Shown here one piece after another: positions 33,774-41,392 of a stretch of 64,000 bases of DNA. The DNA is from Paracoccaceae bacterium (lineage in GTDB: Bacteria; Pseudomonadota; Alphaproteobacteria; Rhodobacterales; Rhodobacteraceae). The translations under genes were made by a program, and so were the position numbers. Numbering within the stretch: the first letter of the stretch is position 1; each line of letters opens with the position of its first letter. Location of the stretch: positions 124,001 to 188,000 of the forward strand of contig JAAFAB010000003.1 in the NCBI GenBank assembly GCA_018222585.1. The letters run 5' to 3'. The notes beneath the pieces are model-generated. The model was given only the letters and a program-made list of their open reading frames with translations, had not been told where the DNA came from and ran no database searches.

Positions 33774-33806
33774 GCGGAGGTCCTTTCTTGGCTGGCCTGC
33801 CAGCTA

Positions 33807-34514
33807 TCAGGCAAGGGTTTTCAACAGGTTGCGCACGCGCTCATCTTCGCGTTCAAGGAAGCTCTGCCCCAGTTCATAGGCACGCTGCACGGTGATCATG
33901 CGACTGATCTCGGCCACCGGACTGACGTTGGATGCCTCGACGAAGCCCTGCAGCACGCGGGGATTTTCCGCCGCGTCGAAACCCGCCTCGGCAATGAACA
34001 TCGTGCCGCCCTGGCGCTGCATCCGGTCCGGTTCCACCGGCAGCACCACGCCGATCTGGCCGATCGGGGCACCATTGGCGCTGATCGTGCCATCGCCGGC
34101 GACGCCGATATCGGTGGCGGGCGGGATGAAGATCGGCGCGCCGCCGGCGTCCAGCACCGGGTAGCCGTCATGTGTCACCAGGTCGCCGGCGTTCGAAGTG
34201 GCGAAGCTGCCGGCGCGGGTCAGCCGCTCCCCCTGCGGGGTCTGGATCAGGAAGAAGCCCTCCCCTTCAATGGCGAAGTCGAGGCTGCCGCCAGTGGGCG
34301 AGAGCGTACCCTGGGCATAGTCGATCCAGCGGATGTTGCCTTCGGCCATCGAGATCGAGGGGCCGTCATCAACCCCCTGGACATACTCGGAAAAGATCAT
34401 CTCTTCGGTGCGAAACCCGGTGGTGGAGGCATTGGCGATATTGTTGGCGATCACGTCCATCTCGCGCGCCAGGCCCGAGAGACGGGTCAGGGTGGTGTAG
34501 CCGGTGCTTTCCAT
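33807..34514 (-). CDS. flgF: Proximal rod protein FlgF
   Basis: 235 residues. It has the rod-family N-terminal helix with MDVIANNIANASTTGFRTEE and the C-terminal EISRMITVQRAYELGQSFLEREDERV. GGAGG lies five bases before the ATG, inside the fliQ end. FlgF and FlgG form successive parts of the rod and are adjacent here, as usual. Confidence 0.95.
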   Translation of the reverse strand: MESTGYTTLTRLSGLAREMDVIANNIANASTTGFRTEEMIFSEYVQGVDDGPSISMAEGNIRWIDYAQGTLSPTGGSLDFAIEGEGFFLIQTPQGERLTRAGSFATSNAGDLVTHDGYPVLDAGGAPIFIPPATDIGVAGDGTISANGAPIGQIGVVLPVEPDRMQRQGGTMFIAEAGFDAAENPRVLQGFVEASNVSPVAEISRMITVQRAYELGQSFLEREDERVRNLLKTLA

Positions 34515-34515
34515 T

Positions 34516-34782
34516 TCAGCCTCCGATGATCAGGGGGATCAGGTGGTCCTGGAAGAAGGACACGAGGGTGCGGGACATGAAGCTCATCGACAGCCAGAAG
34601 ACGACGACGATGGCGCCGAGTTTCGGCACGAAGGTCAGCGTCATCTCCTGGATCGAGGTCAGGGCCTGGAACAGCCCCACCATCAGGCCGACCACCAGCG
34701 CCACGGCGAGGATCGGCGTCGAGGTGATCACCGCAACCCAGAGCCCCTGGCGCAGGGCGTCGAAGAACTGGGCCTCGCTCAC
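34516..34782 (-). CDS. fliQ: Flagellar export gate protein FliQ
   Basis: 88 residues, two membrane helices, GTG start at 34782. The sequence GLWVAVITSTPILAVALVVGLMVGLFQALTSIQEMTL matches the FliQ hairpin that surrounds FliP/FliR. Its place between fliE and flgF, away from fliP and fliR, is typical of alphaproteobacterial clusters. Confidence 0.95.
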   Translation of the reverse strand: MSEAQFFDALRQGLWVAVITSTPILAVALVVGLMVGLFQALTSIQEMTLTFVPKLGAIVVVFWLSMSFMSRTLVSFFQDHLIPLIIGG

Positions 34783-34785
34783 CGG

Positions 34786-35088
34786 TCAGACCGGCATCCG
34801 CAGGATTTCCTGGTAGGCTTCGACCACCTTGTCGCGCACGCTCACCGCGGTCTCGACCGCCAGTTCGGTCTGCGCCAGTGCCTGTACCAGCGTGGTGGCA
34901 TCGGCGCGGCCGGCCATGGCCGCGCGCGCGGTCTCCTCCCCGGCGCGAAAGGTCTCGGCGAAGTCGGAGGCAACCTCGCCGAGGGTTTCACCAAGGCCCT
35001 TTCCGGGCGTGACCTGCCCCGGCGCGGGAAGCGTCGCCGGGCGGGCGGCCGCGTATTTCTGCGCGGCGTTCAATGCACGAATGTCCAT
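34786..35088 (-). CDS. fliE: Flagellar rod-MS ring adaptor FliE
   Basis: 100 residues, helical. The C-terminal half (ADATTLVQALAQTELAVETAVSVRDKVVEAYQEILRMPV) is the conserved FliE core. FliE links FliF to the rod and opens the export channel. GGAGG precedes the ATG. It is 3 nt upstream of fliQ and 12 nt downstream of flgC. Confidence 0.95.
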   Translation of the reverse strand: MDIRALNAAQKYAAARPATLPAPGQVTPGKGLGETLGEVASDFAETFRAGEETARAAMAGRADATTLVQALAQTELAVETAVSVRDKVVEAYQEILRMPV

Positions 35089-35100
35089 TCCGGACCTCCT

Positions 35101-35490
35101 TTATCGACGTAGCAGCTCGAGCAGACCCGCCGACATCTGCCGGGCCTGGTCGAAGACCTTGAGGTTCGCCTCGTAGCTGCGCTGCGCTTCGCGCGCGTCA
35201 GCGATTTCGACCACCAGATCGACGTTCGATCCATCGTAGTGGCCGGTCTCATCGGCGAGGGGGTGGTTCGGATCGTAGATCCGTTGTGGATCGCCCTGAT
35301 CCAGCTGGACACGGCCCGTCCTGACCCCGCCGATTTCTCCCGCCCCGACCATGTCCTCGAATGGGACGGTCTTGCGCCGGTAGCCGGGAGTATCCGCATT
35401 GGCAATGTTTTCAGAGGTATGGCGCAGGCGCTGCGCCTGGGCGCGCAACCCGGTCGCCGCAATCTGGAGGGAGTTCGACAGGTCGCTCAT
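35101..35490 (-). CDS. flgC: Proximal rod protein FlgC
   Basis: 129 residues. The rod motif LRHTSENIANADTPGYRRKTVPFED and the C-terminal EAQRSYEANLKVFDQARQMSAGLLELL are diagnostic for FlgC. GGAGG stands before the ATG, 2 nt after the flgB stop. It polymerises onto FlgB in the proximal rod. Confidence 0.96.
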   Translation of the reverse strand: MSDLSNSLQIAATGLRAQAQRLRHTSENIANADTPGYRRKTVPFEDMVGAGEIGGVRTGRVQLDQGDPQRIYDPNHPLADETGHYDGSNVDLVVEIADAREAQRSYEANLKVFDQARQMSAGLLELLRR

Positions 35491-35492
35491 GC

Positions 35493-35882
35493 CTACCTCC
35501 GCCCGATGGCGGCGCGCATCAGCGTGAGGCCCGAGCGGTAGACCGCCAGGGCGCGGTCGTGCTGCCGCTTGACATCAACCGCCTTCAGCATCTCCAGTTC
35601 GACCGAGACGGAGTTGCCATTTGGTTCGGAGGCGCCGTTGCGATCTTCGTGCAGGATGCGCGTGCCCGCAGCGCCCGTGCCGTTCAGGTGACTGGCCCGG
35701 GTCTTGCGCAGACCGACGCCCGGCGTGCCACCCTGCACCAGGTCGGCAAAGGGGATCACATCGCGCGCCCTGTAGCCGGGCGTATCGGAATTGGCCGTAT
35801 TCTGCGCCACTACAGCCTGCCGCATTTCGGCGTGGCGCGTCATGGCATCGGCCATCCTGAATACCTCTATGGATTCGAACAC
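35493..35882 (-). CDS. flgB: Proximal rod protein FlgB
   Basis: 129 residues from the GTG at 35882, chosen because GGGAG lies eight bases upstream and the protein then begins MFESIEVFRMADAM like other FlgB proteins; a TTG at 35909 would add nine odd residues. AVVAQNTANSDTPGYRARDVIPFADL is the rod motif. It is the first gene of the nine-gene minus-strand operon and divergent from fliI (86 nt apart). Confidence 0.94.
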   Translation of the reverse strand: MFESIEVFRMADAMTRHAEMRQAVVAQNTANSDTPGYRARDVIPFADLVQGGTPGVGLRKTRASHLNGTGAAGTRILHEDRNGASEPNGNSVSVELEMLKAVDVKRQHDRALAVYRSGLTLMRAAIGRR

Positions 35883-35967
35883 CGGGGCTTCTCCCTCGAT
35901 TGGCTTCAATCAAGGCTTAACCCCGATTCCTTTAGAAATGGTTTGTGCCAGATGAAGGATCAGGACG

Positions 35968-37407
35968 ATGTCACAGAAGGTGCTGCAGGGGGTTCGGGCC
36001 GAGATCGGCAACCTCTCCGCCATCCGCCATGTCGGGCGGATCGAAACGGTAGAGCCGGAGGTTCTGACGGTTACGGGGCTGGGGCGCTACGCGCGCCTGG
36101 GCGATATCCTGAAGGTCACGCGGGTGGACGGGACGGTGCTGCACGGCGAGGTCGTGCAGATGCAGCGCGACCGGCTGACGATGATGCCCGACGACAGGAC
36201 CGAAGGAGTCTCGCTTGGCGACCGGGTGGTGTTGCGCGGGCCGTTGCGAATCGCCCCGGACGATGGCTGGATCGGGCGGGTCATCGACCCTCACGGGCAA
36301 CCGCTGGACGGTCGGCCCATCCTGCCCGGGCGTGACGCGCGGGGCCTGCGCGGCGATCCGCCGCCCCCGGCCGAGCGGCGCGGCCTCGGGGCAAGGCTCG
36401 ACACCGGGACGACCGTGCTGAACACCCTTTTGCCGATCGTCGAAGGCCAGAGGATAGGGTTGTTTGCCGGGTCAGGGGTGGGGAAGTCGCGGCTTATGGG
36501 GCACCTGGCGGCGCGAATGCAGGCCGATGTGGCGGTGATCGCACTGGTCGGTGAACGCGGGCGCGAATTGCGGGAATTCACCGACAAGGTGCTGGGCCCG
36601 GAGGGGATGCGGCGGGCGGTGGTCGTCGCTGCGACCTCGGACCGTTCGGCACTGGTGCGCCGGCGCTGCGCCTGGACCGCCATGGCCGTGGCCGAACATT
36701 TCCGCGACCAGGGTAAGCACGTGCTTTTCCTGGCGGATTCCATCACCCGCTTCGCCGAGGCCCATCGTGAGGTCGCCGTCGCCGGAGGCGAATTGCCGGC
36801 CCTGCGCGGCTATCCACCCTCGACCGCCCACCAGATCATGCAGCTCTGCGAACGCGCTGGTCCCGGTGCTGGGGAGGCGGGCACGATCACCGCCGTGCTC
36901 TCCGTCCTGGTTGCCGGATCCGACATGGAAGAGCCGGTGGCGGATATTCTGCGCGGGGTGCTGGACGGCCATGTCGTCATGGATCGCCAGATCGCCGAGC
37001 GCGGTCGCTACCCGGCAATCGACCTGCTGCGCTCGGTCTCACGATCCCTGCCGGAAGCAGCGAACGGGGAAGAGAACCGTCTTATCGCCGAGGCCCGGCA
37101 CCTGCTGTCGGCCCATGCCAGGTCCGAGATGATGATCCAGGCCGGGCTCTATGTCGCAGGCAGCGATCCGGTGCTGGATCACGCCATTCGCGCCTGGCCG
37201 GATCTCGACGGCTTTCTGGCCGACTTGGAGGAAAACGGGATATCCAATTCCTTCAATCGTTTGCAGCTGATCCTCCGGCGCTCAGCAGTTTCGGGACCGG
37301 CCCGCCCCCCGACGCCCCAGAAGCCCCGGGCCGTCGCACGCCGCGACCCGGTAAAAGCTATACGGGATAGCCGGCCGGCCGGCCGCGGCGATCGCCCCTC
37401 GACCTGA
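35968..37407 (+). CDS. fliI: Flagellar export ATPase FliI
   Basis: 479 residues. Walker A GSGVGKS is at 168-174, Walker B in HVLFLADSITRFAEAHRE, and LRGYPPSTAHQIMQLCERAG is the F1-beta-like export-ATPase signature. It energises substrate unfolding with FliH. The C-terminal ~35 residues (PTPQKPRAVARRDPV...) form a basic, proline-rich tail not usual for FliI. It converges with the DUF1217 gene, leaving only 23 nt. Confidence 0.96.
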   Translation: MSQKVLQGVRAEIGNLSAIRHVGRIETVEPEVLTVTGLGRYARLGDILKVTRVDGTVLHGEVVQMQRDRLTMMPDDRTEGVSLGDRVVLRGPLRIAPDDGWIGRVIDPHGQPLDGRPILPGRDARGLRGDPPPPAERRGLGARLDTGTTVLNTLLPIVEGQRIGLFAGSGVGKSRLMGHLAARMQADVAVIALVGERGRELREFTDKVLGPEGMRRAVVVAATSDRSALVRRRCAWTAMAVAEHFRDQGKHVLFLADSITRFAEAHREVAVAGGELPALRGYPPSTAHQIMQLCERAGPGAGEAGTITAVLSVLVAGSDMEEPVADILRGVLDGHVVMDRQIAERGRYPAIDLLRSVSRSLPEAANGEENRLIAEARHLLSAHARSEMMIQAGLYVAGSDPVLDHAIRAWPDLDGFLADLEENGISNSFNRLQLILRRSAVSGPARPPTPQKPRAVARRDPVKAIRDSRPAGRGDRPST

Positions 37408-37430
37408 GGCCGATCGCAAGGCAGTGCAGC

Positions 37431-38246
37431 CTATCGCTGCCGCAGGCTGTCCATGAAGGAGATCGCCCCGGCCAGCAACGTCTGGGCGATCATGCCCGAG
37501 CTGGTTGTCGTCACACCGCTAAGCTGGTCCCGCAGCATGAAGGTGCGCACCAGCTTGTCCTGCAGCTTGTCATCGCCGAAATCGGCGGGGTCATCCGTGC
37601 CCAGAATTTTTTCCGAACGATCCTTGAACACCTCCAACTGCTGATCCAGGTCGATCTGGCCAAAACTGGCCGGCAGGCCAAATGCCGTCTGGAAAACCTC
37701 GCGCAAGGGCGGATTCCCCATGATCTTGAACCACTTGGTGTCCACTGCGCTATCTTCATCAGCCAGATCGCCCAGCACCCTCTGGGCATTCAGGGCAAAG
37801 CGCATGGTCTCATCCTGATCGCCGACGGCCACCTCGAATGCCTGCTGGCGGAAGCGGGCGGTGATCTCGGCCCCGAAAGTGGACAACTGGGTCGAAGGCG
37901 TGCCGCGATCGAAGCCGAAGGCGGCGGCAAAGTCGCGATAGCGCTCGTCCGATAGCCGGAGGGCGAGCGCATCCTCCTTCAGGGTCCCATCCTCAAGAAC
38001 CTTGCGGATGAAATACCGGTTGTCGATGTCGTCCTCCAGCCCGTAGGCACCGAGCGCCACACGCAGCAGCCGGCGGTCCGAGACCAGGTCCTCAGGCGTC
38101 GTCACCTTGTCGATGTTGGCTTCGAAATACGCGGTATCACGAGTGATCAGCGGCGACTTGTCGAAGCTCTGCCGCTGGGCCTCATAGGTGCGTTCCAGGA
38201 AAGCCCAGCCGGCATAGCCGCCATAGGGGAGGACGGGATCGAACAT
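37431..38246 (-). CDS. DUF1217-family flagellar-cluster protein
   Basis: 271 residues from ATG 38246 (MFDPVLPYGGYAGWAFLERTYEAQ). Repeated helical stretches with DKVTTPEDLVSDRRLLRVALGAYGLEDD and FAAAFGFDRGTP match the DUF1217 pattern seen only in alphaproteobacterial flagellar regions. No enzyme motifs. The start overlaps the flbT stop (TGATG), so it follows flaF-flbT in one unit. A role in filament or flagellin control is suggested by position only. Confidence 0.75.
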   Translation of the reverse strand: MFDPVLPYGGYAGWAFLERTYEAQRQSFDKSPLITRDTAYFEANIDKVTTPEDLVSDRRLLRVALGAYGLEDDIDNRYFIRKVLEDGTLKEDALALRLSDERYRDFAAAFGFDRGTPSTQLSTFGAEITARFRQQAFEVAVGDQDETMRFALNAQRVLGDLADEDSAVDTKWFKIMGNPPLREVFQTAFGLPASFGQIDLDQQLEVFKDRSEKILGTDDPADFGDDKLQDKLVRTFMLRDQLSGVTTTSSGMIAQTLLAGAISFMDSLRQR

Positions 38247-38650
38247 CAGTGCGGCCTCGTGTTCAGCAATCTGTCTTCCCGCGGCAGAAGGCCACGCAGG
38301 GCCTTCAGGCATTGATAATACTGGTCACTCAGCACCGCGTCGGTGGCCTGTGAGAGCAGCTTGCGGCTGTCCGGGTCTGTCAGGATCTGGCTCAGTTCTT
38401 CGATCCGGCGCAGCAGGGGGTGGCGGCTCTCTTCGGAAGTGGCATCCCCGGTCAACACCAGTTGTGCCGCGTAGCAGACCCTGCGCACAGGGGTCGTGGC
38501 CTCTTCGGGGTGGATGGCGTCGCGCAGGCGCAGGATGTTGACGTTCGGGGTAACGATCGACAGGCGCGACCGACGGTCGCCGTTCTCGATTACCGCGCCA
38601 TTGATCAGCACGCGTTCCTTGGGCGAGAGTTTCAGGACAAGGCCACTCAT
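38246..38650 (-). CDS. flbT: Flagellin post-transcriptional regulator FlbT
   Basis: 134 residues. The N-terminal beta-rich LVLKLSPKERVLINGAVIENGDRRSRL and the helical C-terminus match FlbT, which in Caulobacter binds the 5' leader of flagellin mRNA and lowers its stability. It lies between flaF and the DUF1217 gene with overlapping ends, and two genes downstream of fliC in transcriptional order. Confidence 0.93.
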   Translation of the reverse strand: MSGLVLKLSPKERVLINGAVIENGDRRSRLSIVTPNVNILRLRDAIHPEEATTPVRRVCYAAQLVLTGDATSEESRHPLLRRIEELSQILTDPDSRKLLSQATDAVLSDQYYQCLKALRGLLPREDRLLNTRPH

Positions 38651-39027
38651 TTCGGGGTGCCTCCGGCGCGCAGCCCGCGCATGATGGATGTGTTGACTTC
38701 GATGAGGGGGCGCAACTCAGCCTTCTCGTTCAACACCTTGCGGCTGTGGGAAAAGGTGAACTCCGCCAGGTAGAAGATCTGGGCCCGCAGTTGCTGCGGC
38801 AGGGTATTGCCCTCGCCAGCGACGTCGGCCGCCAGGATCGTCCAGAGCTGGCGATTGTCATGAACGGCGCGAACGACCTCAGGAAAGTTTCGAGTCCGGT
38901 CCTTGCGCGCAGCGGCGACAAGTCGGTGAGTAATGCGCGCGAAGACCTCGTACTCCACGCCGCGCGGCGTTCTGGTGGACGAGGACGCCTGCCCGTAGGC
39001 GCGCAGGGCTTGGGAATGAGCAGTCAC
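38647..39027 (-). CDS. flaF: Flagellin regulator FlaF
   Basis: 126 residues, GTG start at 39027 with AAGG upstream. The signature SQALRAYGQASSSTRTPRGVEYEVFARITHRL matches FlaF, the positive counterpart of FlbT in flagellin synthesis and a secretion factor for flagellin. It follows the fliC terminator by 45 nt, so it may be read from its own promoter or by read-through. Confidence 0.93.
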   Translation of the reverse strand: MTAHSQALRAYGQASSSTRTPRGVEYEVFARITHRLVAAARKDRTRNFPEVVRAVHDNRQLWTILAADVAGEGNTLPQQLRAQIFYLAEFTFSHSRKVLNEKAELRPLIEVNTSIMRGLRAGGTPK

Positions 39028-39071
39028 TTCTTAACCTTCCAGTCAGAGGGATTTCTTCCGGCGAAGCTGGT

Positions 39072-39095
39072 CAGGGGCGCGTTGCCGCGCCCCTG
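39072..39095 (-). terminator. Hairpin after fliC
   Basis: CAGGGGCGCG (39072-39081) pairs perfectly with CGCGCCCCTG (39086-39095), 15 nt past the fliC stop. There is no T-run; it may allow partial read-through into flaF-flbT or stabilise the fliC mRNA end. Confidence 0.6.
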
Positions 39096-39110
39096 AATCT
39101 CGCGTGTCCC

Positions 39111-40394
39111 TTAGCGGAAGAGCGACAGCAGGGTCTGCGGCGCCTGGTTGGCGATGGACATCGCCTGAACCGCCAGCTGCTGCTGGACCTGAAGGGCCTG
39201 CAGGCGGGCCGATGCCTCTTCCATATTTGCATCGACCAGCGTGCCGATACCGGCCTTGAGGCTGTCGACCAAGGTCGAGATGAAGTCCGACTGTGTCTCG
39301 ATCCGGCCCTGGACGGAGCCAAAGGAAGCGGCCGCGTCGATCGAGGTCTGGATCAGGTCTTCGATGTCGGAGAGCGCGTTCTCGACACCCGTGTCGGTCG
39401 TCACGTCGATGTTGGCCACGTCTTCCAGGCCACCGCCGATGGTCGTATCCGCCGCCGCATATTCCGAAACGGCGACCGAGAAGTTGTTGCCGGTGGTGGT
39501 ATCGCCGGTAAAGGTGATCGTGCCGGCAGTGGCATCGAAGCTTGCCGCGACGGTGCCCAGGTCGTCACCCATCACTTCCGCGACATACTTGTTGAAGGCC
39601 TTCGCCAGGCCTTTGACCACATCCCCCGCGGTGTCACCGTCGCGGGCGACATACTTGATGTCGGTGATCGCGGTGGTGTTGACGCCCGTGGCATAGGCAC
39701 CGGCACCAGCCGAGATCGCCACGCTGAAGCCGGCGCCCGCTTCGACCGCATCGACGGTCACGGTGGTGGTCGGCGCGGTGGCGTTGCCGGTCAGGGCCGT
39801 CGCGGTGGAGTCGGCGGTACCCGTCAGGTTGTTCGAGGCGCCCGCGATGGCCGTGCCCGTGATGTTGGAGGCATCGGTGCCGAGATCCTGCTTGCCCACG
39901 GCGATCTGGCTGACGCCCACGCCGCTCGACGAGCGATCGAGAGAGGCCAGCACGTTCACCGTGCCGGAGCCGGCCGTGGCTTCCTTGTTCGACAGCAGGT
40001 TCAGGCCATTGAACTGCGCCGCCGAAACGGTGGCCCCGATCTGGTCCGACAAGGCGTCGATGTCGGTCTGGATCTTTTCGCGGTCGACGTTTTCTTCCTG
40101 GGCGGCGACGATCTTCTGCTTCATCTGGGTCAGCAGGTCGTTCACCGTCTCGGCGGCGGAACGCGCCACGGCGACGGTGGATTCCCCCAGACCCAGGGAT
40201 TCGGAGATCCCCTTGAAGCCGGCCACGTCGGATTCCATCACCTTCGAGATGGCCCAGACGGCCGAGTTGTCCTTGGCGCTGGCCACCTTCTTGCCGGTGG
40301 AGATATTGCCCTGGACGTCGGTCAGATCCTTGTTGACCATGCTGAGGGTCTGCAGGGCAACCATCGCGCTGGTGTTCGTCAGAATGCTGGACAT
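39111..40394 (-). CDS. fliC: Flagellin
   Basis: 427 residues. The D0/D1 termini are conserved: N-terminal MSSILTNTSAMVALQTLSMVNKDL and C-terminal ARLQALQVQQQLAVQAMSIANQAPQTLLSLFR. The central variable part (about 180-320) is rich in Thr, Ala, Gly and Asp and is the surface-exposed domain. No cysteine. AAAGGA precedes the ATG. It is the only flagellin in the window, with flaF and flbT immediately downstream and a hairpin in its leader. Confidence 0.97.
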   Translation of the reverse strand: MSSILTNTSAMVALQTLSMVNKDLTDVQGNISTGKKVASAKDNSAVWAISKVMESDVAGFKGISESLGLGESTVAVARSAAETVNDLLTQMKQKIVAAQEENVDREKIQTDIDALSDQIGATVSAAQFNGLNLLSNKEATAGSGTVNVLASLDRSSSGVGVSQIAVGKQDLGTDASNITGTAIAGASNNLTGTADSTATALTGNATAPTTTVTVDAVEAGAGFSVAISAGAGAYATGVNTTAITDIKYVARDGDTAGDVVKGLAKAFNKYVAEVMGDDLGTVAASFDATAGTITFTGDTTTGNNFSVAVSEYAAADTTIGGGLEDVANIDVTTDTGVENALSDIEDLIQTSIDAAASFGSVQGRIETQSDFISTLVDSLKAGIGTLVDANMEEASARLQALQVQQQLAVQAMSIANQAPQTLLSLFR

Positions 40395-40414
40395 GCATTG
40401 TTCCTTTGGTCGTT

Positions 40415-40429
40415 GGGCGCTTTACGCCC
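40415..40429 (-). promoter_or_regulatory. Leader hairpin just upstream of the fliC ribosome-binding site
   Basis: GGGCG and CGCCC (40415-40419 / 40425-40429) form a short hairpin whose base lies about 10 nt before the AAAGGA Shine-Dalgarno. A leader of about 165 nt separates fliC from the upstream terminator. FlbT acts on the flagellin leader in Caulobacter, so this is a plausible target; the function is inferred. Confidence 0.4.
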
Positions 40430-40560
40430 GTTAAACATCCCGCCCCCCACGGGACGGATCGAATGTCGTTCTGACGGGTACAGGGCGCGGGTTTTCCCGA
40501 TCCTGCGCCATCCAACCGGATGCGAGGGGAACAATGACTTCCAGGTCCTAATGGAAAGCT

Positions 40561-40589
40561 AAATGCCGGGTATCCATTTCCCGGCATTT
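40561..40589 (-). terminator. Inverted repeat ending the flgJ-flgN unit
   Basis: AAATGCCGGG (40561-40570) pairs perfectly with CCCGGCATTT (40580-40589) around nine bases. It lies 17 nt after the stop of the FlgN-like gene and upstream of the fliC leader, insulating fliC from read-through. Confidence 0.75.
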
Positions 40590-40606
40590 GAGGCAAATCC
40601 TGCCGC

Positions 40607-40966
40607 TCAGGCGCGTTTCTCCAGCTTGTTGTCATGCTGGCGCACCAGCGCCGACTTGCGCCCCTGGCTATCGTAGGTCTCCAGCGTGCGGCGAATTTTC
40701 CGCAGCGTGGAGAACCGGTTGGCCACCGTGCGGATGCCGCGCAGGGCGCCGTCCAGCAACGCCTGGTTGCGCTGCGCCTTGCCGCGCAGGGGTTGCAGGT
40801 CAGCTGCGTCCAGCCCTTCGAGGCCGTTGAGCCGGTCGATCAGCCGCTCCTTCTGATCCAGCAGCTCGCTCAGCGCGTCAAGGCGGCCGGCCATCAGCGC
40901 CTCGCGCTCCCGTTCCAGCAGCACGTCCAGCGAATCGATCAGGTCCTGATGTGGGTCCTTGGTCAT
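40607..40966 (-). CDS. FlgN-like hook-filament junction chaperone
   Basis: 119 residues, entirely helical. LDVLLEREREALMAGRLDALSELLDQKERLIDRL is the FlgN-type core (PF05130), with a basic C-terminal tail. FlgN carries FlgK and FlgL to the export gate; those genes are not in the window. It overlaps the FlgJ-like stop by four bases, so the two are co-translated. Confidence 0.78.
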   Translation of the reverse strand: MTKDPHQDLIDSLDVLLEREREALMAGRLDALSELLDQKERLIDRLNGLEGLDAADLQPLRGKAQRNQALLDGALRGIRTVANRFSTLRKIRRTLETYDSQGRKSALVRQHDNKLEKRA

Positions 40967-41280
40967 TTCTGTCTCTCCATGAGGGTGTTGTAGAGGGTTT
41001 CCGCGAGGCCGATTCCGCCCGCGTCCACCAGGGCTTCGGCCTGTTCCTGGCGCAGGAAGGAGGCAAACTGATCCTCGCCAGCGCCGCCGCCGAAACTCTC
41101 GGGGGTCTCCCCCAGGCCGGCGGATTTCAGCATTTCAGTCAGGAAGTTGGCCTCCAGCGCACGGGCCGCCTGCCAGAGCCGGGGATCGCGCGGAGCCGGC
41201 AGGTCGCCACTTGGTCGGCCTGGGAGGAACTGGCTTGCAGACGATAGACCGGGGCCGGCGGGAGGGGTCGGGTCAGGCAT
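40963..41280 (-). CDS. FlgJ-like rod-binding protein (rod cap, no muramidase)
   Basis: 105 residues from ATG 41280 with GGAG upstream. Only the rod-binding domain is present (LWQAARALEANFLTEMLKSAGL ... FLRQEQAEALVDAGGIGLAETLYNTLM); the peptidoglycan hydrolase half of enterobacterial FlgJ is absent, as in most alphaproteobacteria. It is divergent from fliK (112 nt) and leads the small flgJ-flgN unit. Confidence 0.85.
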   Translation of the reverse strand: MPDPTPPAGPGLSSASQFLPGRPSGDLPAPRDPRLWQAARALEANFLTEMLKSAGLGETPESFGGGAGEDQFASFLRQEQAEALVDAGGIGLAETLYNTLMERQK

Positions 41281-41392
41281 GTCACAGTCTCCAATTTGAA
41301 CCAGTTTCCGGGAAAATGGCCGCGACGGGTAAAGATGCGGTAACCAGCCGTGGGTCAGGATGCGGACATCGGAAGAAGTCCGGAGAGTATTG

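Noticed and set aside
40395..40606. Sigma-54 or sigma-28 promoter for fliC
   Set aside because: No GG-N10-GC with correct context and no TAAA-N15-GCCGATAA match was found in the leader region.
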